Shown: positions 36,601-48,690 of the stretch, in pieces
Numbering within the stretch: position 1 is the first letter of the stretch
Layout: each line of letters opens with the position of its first letter
Source of the DNA: Lichenostomus cassidix
Taxonomy: Eukaryota; Chordata; Aves; Passeriformes; Meliphagidae
Direction of reading: 5' to 3'
DNA: 64,000 nt
Assembly (NCBI GenBank): GCA_008360975.2
Contig: CM039182.1
Coordinates: 103,323,443-103,387,442 of the forward strand
The notes under the pieces: generated by a model
The model's database searches: none
What the model was told of the DNA's origin: nothing
The model's input: the letters and a program-made list of their open reading frames with translations, nothing else
Program-made: the position numbers and the translations under genes

Positions 36601-37660
36601 AGTGCTTTGATTTAACATCACTGGTAACAGAAATAACATTCAAACAACCAACAATTTAGGTACAAGCTATTGAACGAATCAAAAATAACAATCCCAAGAA
36701 GCTGTGGGAGGACAGGACTTCAAAGGGAGAAAGCTCAACTGTCTAGCTGGAAGGAAGCATTTTTTGAGGATGCCTTGAAACACATGCAATGCAAATTTAA
36801 GCACCTTCCTGACAGCTCTGTGTTGGGAACATGCAGATAGAGTCCTTGGGAATTCAGCTTTTCTCTCAAGCTAAGCAGAGTTGCTTTTCTTACAGGGAAG
36901 ATTTTGGAATCCCTAATTCAGTGCAGTTGGGGATATTACAAATGGCCTTCATCATGCTGAACTAGGTCTTTCTTAAGTCTCTTCCTCATTAAGACAGTGT
37001 ATGGGCATATATACAAAATATTGATTGTGAATACAAACATCTGATTGGTACTTTTTAATTTTATTGTGCAATCATAAAATTCCACCACATAATAATGCAT
37101 CTTATCTTAATATATATGATTATAGGTCAACACACTGTTCAATGTCTCTTTTTGATTTGAGGACTCAATGTGCATAAGAAATACTACAACAATCTTCAGA
37201 AAGCTGGGATTCAAAATAGTGGGGAAAGACAGACCAAAACTAGTTAAAAAGCAGAAAAGCTGTTGTAAAATTGGGAATTGCTAAAATGAAGTGAACAGAA
37301 TTTAACACATTTTCAGGAGCATTCAACTCAGGAGATTCAATCAATTTACTGAAGATGTCTAATACCTGCAGTTATTATCAGAGAAAATCAGAGTATGATT
37401 TTAGCACATCTGAAGGTTGTCATTAAATTAGGTAATTTATATAAAACTAAGAATGTCATAGTGACAGAAAATAATTGGGTAAGCAGTGAGGCAGTTGTTA
37501 CAACTGATGAAATATAGTGATGAAGAGCTCTGCTTAAAAGGCTGGCTGATAATGACCACAACCAGCAGGGAAATGAAACCCCCACAAGAGCAAGAAAGGA
37601 GACCATGTTCCTCCCTTGTCCATTCTCCTCAGGGAGAAGAAAACTTTCTTTAACCAGATT

Positions 37661-37686
37661 AAAAAAAAAAAAAAAAAAAAAAAAAA
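37661..37686 (+). repeat. A26 homopolymer
   Basis: Twenty-six consecutive A. It could be the tail of a processed retrocopy, but no AATAAA lies 10-30 bases upstream and no flanking direct repeat was found. Confidence 0.9.
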
Positions 37687-38576
37687 GATCAGACCTATAT
37701 TTCCCATTCATAATTTTTTTGATGTTACCTCCTGTGTGGTTCCAGTGATGGCACATTTTATGCAGGTATGAGATGGACACCTCTGTACTGTTCCATTTGC
37801 ACACTGCGGTCGATAGAAGCACTTCAATGTCATCTTATAGATGATACAGCAATGCTCAGACTGTAAAGAAATGGTAACTGAGGGAAAGTGAGGGAAGTGA
37901 ATGGCTTGCCAAAGCCTGGCAAAAGCTTAGGCAGTGGTGAGATAGGAGTGAGGTGATACCTGACAAACTCAACCAAGAGAATCCCAAAACTTCTCTTGAT
38001 GGCACGAATCTCAGAGTCATTCCTAAATTGTTGGTTTTGCCATGTTTCCAAAGGGGACCAAAGAGAAATCACTTCAATGACAGTGAAATGCCATGGGTGT
38101 TTCCCTTTTAGCAACTGCAGGTACCAAACTGTTGTTTTGTTTGGGGTTTGATTTTTCTTTTTCTGTGAGTGATCCAGCAGCTTCAGAGCACCAGGTACTC
38201 AAACATCACCGAGCATATGTTGCTGGGAAACAACACACCACATCTCATTGCAGGAGAGAGATAGCTAGGGACAGACCTACAGAATGAAAAGCTGAACCTG
38301 CAGTGCCAGCAATAAAGTGCAAAAATTCTCTACCCTACCAAATGCATGGATGGTCACATGAATGTAATTGTTCCAGGATTTAAAAAAATATGCTATGAGA
38401 TGTGCATCATGCTAATAATTTACCCAGGAAGCAACAAAACTATGTCTTTGTATCACATTTAGCCGTACAACTCAAATGAGAATATTTACACACAATCTAC
38501 AAGCAAGAAGAAAATAATGCTCAAGAGCTAGTAAAAGGATTAAAGGAATGAGGTGATTAAAGGAGGATATAAATGT

Positions 38577-38690
38577 TAATTTCAAACATATTTTGGATTC
38601 AGTAAACTAACAGTGTATGCACAGATTAATGCTAATTTCAAGTTACTATTTTGGATTCAGTAAACTAACAGCACATGCCCAGAGCTGTTA
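38577..38690. repeat. Two-copy tandem duplication, about 56-58 bp
   Basis: Unit 1 starts at 38,577 (TAATTTCAA) and unit 2 at 38,633. Both contain TTTTGGATTCAGTAAACTAA, at 38,591 and 38,649. The copies differ by a 2-base indel and a diverged tail, so the duplication is fairly recent but not new. Confidence 0.9.
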
Positions 38691-40290
38691 GCTGTTTTGT
38701 TTAAAAAGTTTTACTTTATAGTGAGATGATTCTCCTGATGGCATATTATTTAAATTGACATACCTGTTTTGAGTGACTTTATTCAGGTTATCACTCTCAG
38801 GGACTCAAAAGTGAAAGCCATTGTTTCATTATAGTCTTTTTCTACAGAGCTTGCTTTGAAAAATGTGCTTTTCCCACTTTTATAGCCCTAAAGGCCACAC
38901 TTAGTGTCCTCAGATGAAGCACTAGCTGTTACTCACAGAGGTCTTTTTCTTCTAAATATATTCAAACAGAAAATTCTGTGTCCTCATGCCTTTCACCATG
39001 TCTTTTGAAAGTAATTAAAAGAATTTTAAAAACAAATGGTTAGCCCATTACCAGAATTCTGAGACAAGCTTGTGGGGAGTTCGATAGTTGAATCTACCCC
39101 ATGGCATGCACAGGCTATAATTTAGGTCAGCCCTGTGTAAGCGTTTCTCTTTTTGTTGAAAGGCTACCTGCACCTTACCCCCCTGACTGCCATTTCCATG
39201 GCATGAATACATCATCTAAAAGGGTCCATAAAACATTCAGCCAGCTTGTCTTTGCACAGCAGAAGTTACAAATATTTCCTAATGGATCTAAGCTATGTGC
39301 TTTTGTTTGCATGTATATATTGAATCTCTTCTAGCCTGAATGTTTGTTTTGATGTTTCAGTAAGTGCATCAGGAGTTCAAAAATAATGCAAAGTAACAAA
39401 AATGAAGAGATTTTCATTGTAGGAAGAGCTGCCTGGATTTCCAATTCTCAGACACTGAAAAGAAATTCAGAAAAACTTCCTTCAGATTAAGGATGCAGCA
39501 ATTCCTCAGAGAAGTTTCAAATCTAATAGTTTGATTTGTAGTCTCTGCATTATATTAGGAAAACCTGACACCCTTAATTCAAGAATTCTCTTTGAGAACA
39601 GAGACTAATGAACAGAATTGCCAATCTTAACCCAGAAATATAAGCCCAAATGGTTAATTTAAATTTAACCAGTGTCAAAAGAAAAAAATCCCAAGGGCCA
39701 AATGTGGTTGAATTTTACAGTGTTTACCACAGCTCTGGTTTTGCAATAAGTCTCAGGTTCATATTCAGTGCTGATGGCAGTCTGGACTGAGACCAGAGGC
39801 ACCTGCCCACAAATAGCTCCTGTTCAATGACAGAGCTGACATGGTTTAAAGCCACTGATATTGCACCATACCTTCTTTAAGGAAAAAATAAGTCCAAAAA
39901 CCTGTCTGGGTTTGATTTGCCCCTTATGACAACTTAGACTTCCACAAGTGCTACTACTGCTATTACGTTTTATACTAGTTAATAATTTAAACAAACATTA
40001 AAATATTTTAATGAACATGCTAATTGGGCTGGTTTCTGATCTGCAGTGTCACATCTGGTTCAGACTTCAATATAGCTCACAATTAGAGATCTGATCTCTC
40101 TGCTTGCACTGAGTGCTTTGGTCACATGTGGGTTTTTTTTCCTAATGAGCGGTCAACAAGCTGTCAAACACTGACACAAATTAGAGAGGGGAGACAGTGA
40201 AGGGTTGGTATAAAGTACTGGAATCAGTCCCGTAAAATGGACTCTTTCTTTTAGCTCACCTACTTGTGACTATCTTCCTCAGGGAAGCCA

Positions 40291-40320
40291 CAGTCACCCC
40301 TGCTGCAGTCACCCCTGTCA
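40291..40320. repeat. 15-bp tandem duplication
   Basis: CAGTCACCCCTGCTG at 40,291-40,305 is followed directly by CAGTCACCCCTGTCA. A local slippage duplication. Confidence 0.85.
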
Positions 40321-41640
40321 GTCTTCCAGGTAGGACAAATTCCCATGATTAGGGTTTCCAGGGATTTGGCCCAATATGAAAGCAAAAATCCATTGGTTTT
40401 CTGTGTTGCTATTTTCCATATTTGTAACATTTTTATATTTCTTTACTCATATTTTTGCCGAGAGTATTTGTGCTTCTGATATGGGAGGGTTGGGATGATA
40501 GCATGAAGGCAGCTACTCCCCAGCAGCATTTACAGGGTGTTTCACCAAGGCTCCTGCTTCAAAAAACATTCTTCACAACAGATAAACCTGTGTCAGTAGC
40601 AACATCAATATTTACCAGCAGGAGATTGGATCTAGTGTCAAAAGCTACAGTAGGTTTTTCTGAGAAGCACTGGAGCTCCCTTGTGCAGCAGCCCAGGCCC
40701 CATGGTGCACGTCAAGCTCTTATTAGAGGCCTTACACTCCTGACTAGATCGACAGCCAGCAAGCAAATGAAGCAGCTTGGCCTGGATCTTCATCGACTAC
40801 TGACTTAATACAGGAGAATATTAACTTCTGTGAATGCTAAACACACTGACAGCTGTCATTTACCTGTTCTCCAGGGTTATGACAGCCCAGAGGCTGAGAA
40901 ATTCAATGTTTATGTGACATAACCCAATGTCAATGTTACCACCTTGTTCTCATCCTGCACTCAAGTTTTGGAGCAAATGGTTTTCTGCTTCTGTCACTGA
41001 GAGCAGAAAGTACATTTTCCCATCTGTTTGTACTGACTCAAACACTTAGTCTGAATGCTTTTTCTTGGAGGGAAAAATCTGATTATCCTGTGGAGCAGTT
41101 CCTACCTGAAATAATTGGGTATTACTGGAAGGGCTATTGCAAAGTATTTTGAAAATATTCACTTGAGAGTAACATAAAGCTACAATACTGTACAACAGCC
41201 CTCCTTCTACAGTACCATGTAAATATATGTTTATGTATTTTTTCACTTGCATAAGCTGTAATCCTCGGGGAATGAATTGCATTACCACATGTCATTTAGC
41301 TTTCTAATGAGCAGCTCTGACCTTTATCACAAACCCCCTTCCCACCACCAAACTCCATGTTAATAAAGAGCCGATGTGAATTTGAAAAAGGATCCAATTC
41401 CCCAAAGGTTGTTAAATAGCATGTTCTAGCACTCACTGACTGATCTCCACAGGATAATTAATTCACCGATGAGAAATGTGTCTGCAGTTCATTTTTGGTG
41501 GACTGGGATTAAAAAAATGTACTACAACTAACCTTCAAAACAGTCAGTTTTGCAGAATGATTCACAGGGGAAAAAACTTTGTTCTAACTAACTAACAATA
41601 TTCCCAGTGTGTGATCAGGCATTTTAATCAGTGTCTGATT

Positions 41641-42024
41641 TCAAATCGCTTTGTCACACTCTACCAATGACGCATTACAAATGTGCAGGACTGACCCACT
41701 GGACTGAAACCACGTGAGTCCTTTGCAACTAGCAGAGGGTATAATAACATCAAACATATGCTCAACAACTTCCTGTGGAACAAGCTGAAGAAAGATATGT
41801 TCATGTACACCTAGTAGATTTAAGCACTGATATTGCACTGACATGGCAATAACTGCAGGATGGGAGTTTTGTTTTATAGAAGCTTCTGCTACTAAAAGAT
41901 GAGCTGTCAGTGAAACAAACGTGTCACCAGAAGTTGCAGTTGGTGCTTCATTCACAAGTGACAGAACAATAAGCCTGCCATACAGACTCTGCCCAATGAG
42001 GATTTGAAAGTATCTCTCTCTGCC
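41641..42024 (-). pseudogene. Unrecognised protein-like open frame
   Basis: On the minus strand the frame is open for 128 codons, from just after an in-frame TAA (42,025-42,027) to the TGA at 41,641. There is no good ATG at its upstream end, so if real it is an internal exon or retrocopy piece. The peptide looks protein-like: it starts GRERYFQILIGQSLYGRL, has an amphipathic helical centre containing VPQEVVEHMFDVIIP, and no low complexity. I cannot name the family. Splice sites are weak. Open frames of this length are expected a few times by chance in 64 kb, so the case rests on composition only. Confidence 0.2.
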
Positions 42025-42899
42025 TTACACACTATGGCAAAACACATCAGTGGGGTTATGTTTTTGACACATTTATAAAAACCTGTATCATCTCCATTTG
42101 CTGGAGGGCTATTTTATTGTACTTTCATGTAGTCTACAGTTGAGTTACTTTAGAAACTTCTTGCTTATAGCTATTTTAACCTCATCTTGGTGCAATAGAA
42201 AACTATCAAGTAATTCAACGTATGTATTCTTGCATAGGATGAACATTTTCCATTGGTTTGCACTCACTGCATACAGTAAATTCAAAGGAAATTCTTATAA
42301 GCCTCCTGAACAGTGGCAGAGTAATAGGAAGGAACCGAACTCCAGATCATGCAATATCAAAAAAAAAGATCAAAGTTGGAGCAGCATAACTGGACCGACG
42401 AATTGTATCATTTTTGTGTCAAACAAACCCCCTCTAAAACCAACAAAGATATGAGACACTGAGTCTGCAACTCAGACTTCAGTACCGTATAAAGCTTTTA
42501 AATACATTTTGAAATAAATTATTATGGAAGAAATGGCAGCAAAATAAAATAAAAAGGCTAAAAAGATAAATTATAATTCTAAATTAATCAAAAATCTTTC
42601 ATTTTCTAAACCACTGACTTGTAGTATATCTTATTTATCTGAACTTCAACAAAACAGCTGATGTGATATAGTGTGAAAAATTATTAGAAGGAATTATTAG
42701 GAAGACATAAGCTGTGTAAGAAGAGGTCTCAAGGGGAAGACACAACAGGTAGCATGAAGATATATTGTAAGAAAGTTACAGGAACTGCTCTTATATCCAT
42801 TATTGCCCATCACAAAAACAGGTGAATTTGCAGATAAAATTTGTGAGGTCTTGAAAGTCATTGGAGAAAAGGAAAACATTATGTCATATAAAAAGGTCA
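42025..42899. other. Noncoding, AT-rich
   Basis: No recognisable element. The sequence from about 42,640 may be the diverged 5' part of the CR1 copy that follows. The 118-codon plus frame 42,098-42,454 has no signature. Confidence 0.5.
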
Positions 42900-43560
42900 A
42901 AATGGCTTTAAAAACTGAGACAAAGAAAATCCCACTGCAAAAAAGTGCAAGGTGAAGCACTGGAAATCTTCTAAGAGATGCTAAGAGCTACATGCCCTCC
43001 ATAGAAACAAATGGGACCACAGAGTATGCATTTGTGCTCCAGCTGGCCAGCATGATGAGGAAATGCCTGTGTGAAGCTGCTGTGAAGAAGCAAAAAAACT
43101 TATTGCGTGGAAGATATCTAGCAAAGAAAGACAGTATTATTGTCATTCTTTAGGGCATCTGCTAGAGATAATGTAGAATGCTGCTTGCACCCCTGCTTTG
43201 CCATTCAAGAAATGTGAACTCACGGTGTCAAAGAGGCAGATGAGAAAACGTGTCCAGGAGAACAGTGAGTATATTTTATGAGAGATTTGAAAAACTGGGT
43301 TTCATTCGAGCCAAACAAAAGCTGAGAGGATGTGATTGCATTCTATAAATTCACAGGGAGGGTAAACACTAGAGAAGAGCTGTTTAAACTAAAAGGCAAT
43401 GTTGGCATAAGAACAAAGGGGTATGAGCTGGCCATGAATAATTTTAAGATGGAAATTAAAAGAAAGCTTGTAACCACGAGAACACTGAAATTCTCAACCA
43501 ACCTCACAGTCAGGTGGGAGAAATAATAACTTTTTTTGGGATGGTGTTCAATGCATTTAT
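42900..43560 (+). mobile_element. Old sauropsid-type CR1 fragment, sense
   Basis: Ordered blocks match the C-terminal ORF2 and 3' region of old CR1 elements shared with other reptiles: AAAGTGCAAGG near 42,942, a GATGAGGAAATGCC block near 43,054, TCTAGCAAAGAAAGACAGTA near 43,119, AAAGCTGAGAGGATGTGATT near 43,318, TAAATTCACAGGGAGGGTAA near 43,347, and ATGAGCTGGCCATGAATAAT near 43,423. Divergence and indels are high and no 3' tail is visible. The 64-codon plus frame at 43,332-43,526 is the tail of the decayed ORF2. Confidence 0.75.
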
Positions 43561-46500
43561 GAAAAGAGCTATGCAGTATGGAGGGGGAACCTCAGACACC
43601 CAGGAAACTCTTTTGTCCCACATTTCTATACCTTAGGGGTGAACGTGTGGAAAAGAAGAGCTCTTTTTCTTTCTTCTTTCTTGGCCTATAAAACACTGGT
43701 TTAAATAAAGGTAGGGGAAAAGTTGCTGAGTTGCTACTATGACAGCTTCTGAGCCGTAATTTGAACAATGAATGTACTAAATAAGCTATTAAGTCAAAAA
43801 GATGAATTGAATTACAGAGTACTATTTTCTGGAAAAATCTCTGGCTGTTGCCGAATCATTAGAACACACAGCAAGGAAACGTGACTTGCTCAGTGTCAGT
43901 GCAGTTGCACGTGTTATTTTAGATTTACCAGGAATATGTGTCTATGTGAAAATGATTTTACACTGTAGAAAACAATAGGAGCAGCCCTTGCAGCAACCTT
44001 ATTCTTAGCTATCAGTTTGTGTACCTTTACTGCATGGAAAGAAATACAACAGTTTAATTAAATTTCTTAAGGTCAGTGAAATGCCATTGTTTTGACAATC
44101 AACTGAGATCACATAAACCTTGGGGTCCAGATGGCTGGCTGTTTAATGGCAACACTGCATTGACAAATTCACCAATTAGATAGACATTAATATTGCATCC
44201 TTTCAGATTCTGGGCACAGCCTGACCTCGCCGAAGTGGGCTGGTGTCTTGCTTAATCCCTTGTGCATGCTCACAGAATGTTATCGTGCTGTTATAGTGGG
44301 TTCATCCATCAAAACTGCCCTGGCTTCTCAGCGTGCCAAACATTATTGAGTTTGTAAAAACAGATGTCATAACACACTGCTGGCAGAGTGGTGCTCTCTC
44401 GAGGGACGGCAAAAGGAACACCCCTCCACACACACACAGTCACAGGCACACATGCTAGGGGCACTGGTGTATTGTGTGAATTCTCCCCTGGCTATTCTGG
44501 GCCCCACAGGGAAGGGAAGACCCCTGATTTATGGGTGTTCAGTGGCACTGTCCTTCTTGCGAGAGACGCTGTATTACTTACATAAAATTTGCTCTTTTTT
44601 ATTTAATGGCTCAGGATACACCACGTTGAGAATACAGAATTACAACCTGCATTAAACTGCAGTGATGTTGTCTTGCACGGAGCAATTTCTCTGTATTACG
44701 ATGAGTTCCTGGGGACAGAACCCACTTTCCCCTCCACCAGCTCTATGCCTGGCTGTGCCTCCAGAAATGTTGGAATCCCAAGATCTGATGGTCAGACTAA
44801 AACAGAGAAAAGGCAGTGATACTTGCTGATGCTCACTTGTTTCAAATTATTCAACCCCCCTTCCCTTTTCTTGAATTTGAGACAAAAAAATCTCTTGGTT
44901 TTATTAGATTTCATTATTCTCCACTGTCTTCCCCTGGGCAGTGGTGGCAATGATAATACACCTACAGCAAATTTTACAGACTTTTCTTGTACGAGATCAA
45001 CCTCAAGCAAGAAGCAGCAGTAACCCTAATGCAGCTTTCCACCAGGCCATCTCTCATTTCTGTGGAACAATCCTTTCCAGTTTCCCACCTGGAATATCTG
45101 TCCAGGGTACAAGAGATATGAACAATAAGAAAGTGATACAGTGTGTGAGGTACCTCCTCAATTATATGATGATTACTCTTTGAAATCTTTCCTTTGAGAA
45201 TATGTTAGTCCGTCCTGTTTTCTGCAGTTAAAATGAAGGCTGTCACTGCATTTGGTAGCTTCTCGGAACTAAGTTTCTCAAGTTTCTCAGAACATGATGT
45301 TAAGAGGCCCATCATTTGCATTTTGGTGAAAACCTTTGAATTGTCTGGAAGGCATTGTCTCAGGAGTGCTAGGCTTAAAGACAACTGAAAATACTTGCTC
45401 TATAAAACAACCACAAAAGCAGGAGACAGAAAAACCCATTGATACTGTAAACACTGAAAATTAACATCCCCCATTTGTGATGGAAATGTGCATCTCAAAT
45501 GCACAAATTCTATTGTAATAACTAATCTGCAAGCAGAATTTAGCTAGCAGGTATATTTCCAGCTCTTTTACTCTTGTTCACCCAAGACTATCCTGAACTG
45601 GATTCAATCTGTGATGGTCAAAATTACTTTCTGATAGGTTGCCTGGTATCAATGGCAATGGGAAGAAAGACATTTTTCATTGAAAAAAGTCAGAAGGTGT
45701 TTTCAGAAAAGACCACTCAACCATTATTTTGAAGCAGTGAGTGACTTTGTATACTATTGATAACCCTAGAGCAAATAAAGACATTAAATATCACTTTCAC
45801 AGCACTGGAATTTTCTTTACAGAAGAGTAGAACTTCAGTAATCTATATGTGAATTTAAATTTAGAGTAAATGTAAATACAGATTAGTACTTATACATCTT
45901 TGGTAAACATACACTTATGTATCTATACTTATTTATTTCTTTGGAAAAGAGAGACAGTCAAACAACTCATGAAATAAGTTGTTTTTGCTGATAAATATAC
46001 CCATTATCTGAAGTAGTAACTGACCACTTTCTTGCTAGTCACAAAAATATTTGCAACTATTGAAAACTTGTAATTATTTTTTCTGATAATTTGTACTAGG
46101 AGTCTGCTCTTCACTTAGCTTACTGTGATTTAAATGAACACTTAAAGGCTGTGTGGAGTAAATGGGATGAGTGAAGGATCTGAGAACAACTTCAACTTGC
46201 AGAAAATATTCAGCAATGACTTTCACAAAGCACTGACTCATAGCTGGATTAAAAAAATAGAGGTGTTTAGTACCCTTCAAAATTAATGAGATCTGTGTGA
46301 TGCTTTTTTAGAAAGTCTTTTATAGTCTAGAAACTGATTTTTTCCCCTGATGTCACAGATGATGACTGATATACTTAAACATATTTTATGGTACAACTTT
46401 AATTTTAAAAAGCCTGAAAGTAGCACAATGTCTCCACCAGGCAAGGCTAATTACGTGCTTGTGCCTTTGAGTAGAAATATTGGAATGGGTTCTGTATATA

Positions 46501-47774
46501 TTACAGAAGAAAAGTGTTTTTTAGCATAAAGGCATTGTTTAATGATAAATAACAATATGTACTATAATATTCTTGAATTTCAAGAAGAATTTAAAGCCAT
46601 AAAGTTAGTGCTGTGAATTTTTAATGTTTATAGAAAATGTCAAGGCAATTATGAGAAATCTATAACTTTAAAGTTTTATAGATGATTACATAATTTCATT
46701 ATGTCTCTTTTTATTTCTTTCACATAGCAAGCTTAATTCTGGGTGGGGTCATAAAGTGCATAGAGAGAAAGACTTACAGTAAAGCAGGTGCAATTTTAAT
46801 TTTAAATTATTCGTGAGTTGAGGCTTCCAATGGGTTTACAGCCAAAAGCAAATACAAAAAACTTGGTTTCTTCTGCAAATAGAAAGAACCAAATGCACAC
46901 TCTTTTAGATGCACATGCAAGTTCTGCTTAAAAAAACACAATAGAAGCCCCCTGCCCTCAACCTCAAAATACCAAAGTTAGCTGCTGTAGAATGATCCCT
47001 ACCATTCAACTGCTGCTATAGTGAACAGCAAGCTATCTCTGTGTGTAGCTGAACCCCGCTGATGATGGTCAGTGGTGGATTGGATGGAAGGGCAGTTTTC
47101 TATCATGCCATGCCACGGCAATCTTAGAGGCAGAACTGATTGCCACATATTCAGACTCTTGTTGACATCCTCGGCAATGAATCACCATGTCTTCTGGAGC
47201 CCCTGTTTCCTGAGATGCTCTTTGGGTTGTGAGTGATCAGTCACAACTTTGTCCATCCATTAATCAGCAGATTGTTTTTAGCTGTACTCTTTCTGCTATG
47301 CAAGTCTAGTTTCACAAGCCACTTCCCACAACCCATAAGTGTGGATTGCAGGAATGCCATGGCTAAACAGGCTTAAAAGGCTCCCAGATACCCTCTTGCC
47401 TTTCCAGACTGTGAAGTCATGACTTAGGCTGTCATCAATGGAGAAGACACCACAGATGTTTTCTTTTTGTTATTAAGCTGAAGAATACAAATGTCCCAGT
47501 TGTACATCCTCAAAAGATATCTTATTATGTTGGAAATACCAGTATTTGCAAAGAAGTGGCTAATGGAAATTTTTATAGGATCAAGTGGCATGAAAAGAGA
47601 ATTATTGTCTCTGTGTAGGATAGCTCAGCACAAGAAAACAGGCAGACCTACCTTATTTTATATTTGACTCTGCTCTTCTCTTCTGCCAACCTCCTGAAGC
47701 TGCAGCTACACTGTAGGAAAGAGGAGGAAGGAAGAAAGAAATGGGCAGCAGGATCAGACCAAAAAAGGAGATAT
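43561..47774. other. Noncoding DNA with a candidate regulatory element
   Basis: No gene recognised. About 44,040-44,370 looks like a conserved noncoding element (retained CpGs, homeodomain-type AATTAG and ATTAAT cores). About 46,990-47,460 is GC-richer and may be an old repeat that I cannot name. Confidence 0.5.
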
Positions 47775-47969
47775 TTATGTAGAAGGTAGTGAGGCACTGG
47801 AACAGATTATCCAGAAAAGTTGTGGATGCCCCATCCATAGAAGTTCAAGGCCAGGTTGGATAGGGCCCTGAGAAACCTGATCTAGTGGCACCCCTGTCTA
47901 TGGCAGGGGGGTTAGAACTAGATGATCTTCCAATCCAAACTGTTCTATGATTCTGTGACTCTGTGATAT
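47775..47969 (+). mobile_element. CR1 LINE 3' end, sense
   Basis: A short 5'-truncated CR1. It has GTGAGGCACTGGAACAG near 47,789, a TTGTGGATGCCCCATCCATA block near 47,819, and AAGGCCAGGTTGGATAGGGC near 47,848. GGGGGGTTAGAACTAGATGA follows near 47,906, then the terminal TTCTATGATTCTGTGACTCT tail. The intact-looking 3' tail suggests a younger copy than those nearby. Confidence 0.93.
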
Positions 47970-48489
47970 TTATTCACTCACTGGGCAGTGAAAACATGAA
48001 ACTCGTTGTTACAAGGATGCTACACAGGCACTCTGAAAGGAGTTAGTTAAATTATTGGAAGGTAAATGCATCAGTGACAAAACCCCACAAGTCCAGACAC
48101 TTGTTCACTAAAACACAGACTAATGGAAAATGAAATGATTCCTTGGGGATAATGTCAGTGTGCACTTGCCTTGTTGGTATATTCTTTATAAGGCACTTCT
48201 ACTGGTGATGGGGAGAGGATAAATGCTGGAAGAAGCTCTGATTCCATGTTCTCACTCTCACATTCTTATAATGTGTAGGGTCTGCCACACAGATCATGAA
48301 GAGATGTAGACTTTAGGGCTACATAAAAGAGCGACAGGACAAGAAGAAATCAGTTCACTTTGCTCTTACTCTGAGTAATTCACAGATTTCAGATGTCTCA
48401 TGGCTCAAATCCTGTCTGTACAAAAGCTCAGATCGTGTCGCTGAATCCATCCGCTCATACTGTTTCTGGTTGTCTGTTTCAGCCATGAA

Positions 48490-48690
48490 GTGAGTTGCAG
48501 ACTAGAAAAACCTTTTTATCTGTTAAGGAGGTGAAACATTGAAACAGGCTCCCTGCAGAAGATGCTAAAGTTCCTACCCTGAGAATTTTTTAACCAGGTC
48601 AGAAAAATTTCTTCCAGGGAGGAACAGAACACATTTTGTCCTGGAATGGAGGGACTGAGTAACCTCCTACATTTCATTGTACTTGCTTTG
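48490..48690 (+). mobile_element. Old CR1 3' fragment, sense
   Basis: GGTGAAACATTGAAACAGGC near 48,530 and a CTCCCTGCAGAAGATG block follow the usual CR1 pattern (one element accompanied, gene end, then 3' UTR). GGAGGGACTGAGTAACCTCC near 48,647 matches the region before the tail. It is strongly diverged and the 3' tail is lost. Confidence 0.6.

Larger units (their letters stand above)
36601..41640. other. Noncoding DNA with small repeats
   Basis: Holds the A26 tract, a 56-58 bp tandem duplication and a 15-bp duplication listed separately. The 144-codon minus frame 37,388-37,822 runs through the A26 tract as poly-Phe and is rejected. The 117-codon plus frame 40,455-40,808 has no recognised domain or splice sites. 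Confidence 0.5.

Noticed and set aside
37661..37686. Tail of a processed pseudogene
   Set aside because: No coding similarity, no polyA signal upstream and no flanking target duplication.
37388..37822. 144-codon minus-strand frame
   Set aside because: It reads through the A26 tract as poly-Phe and has no domain, start context or splice support.
40455..40808. 117-codon plus-strand frame as a gene
   Set aside because: No recognised domain, no convincing splice sites, and a length expected by chance.
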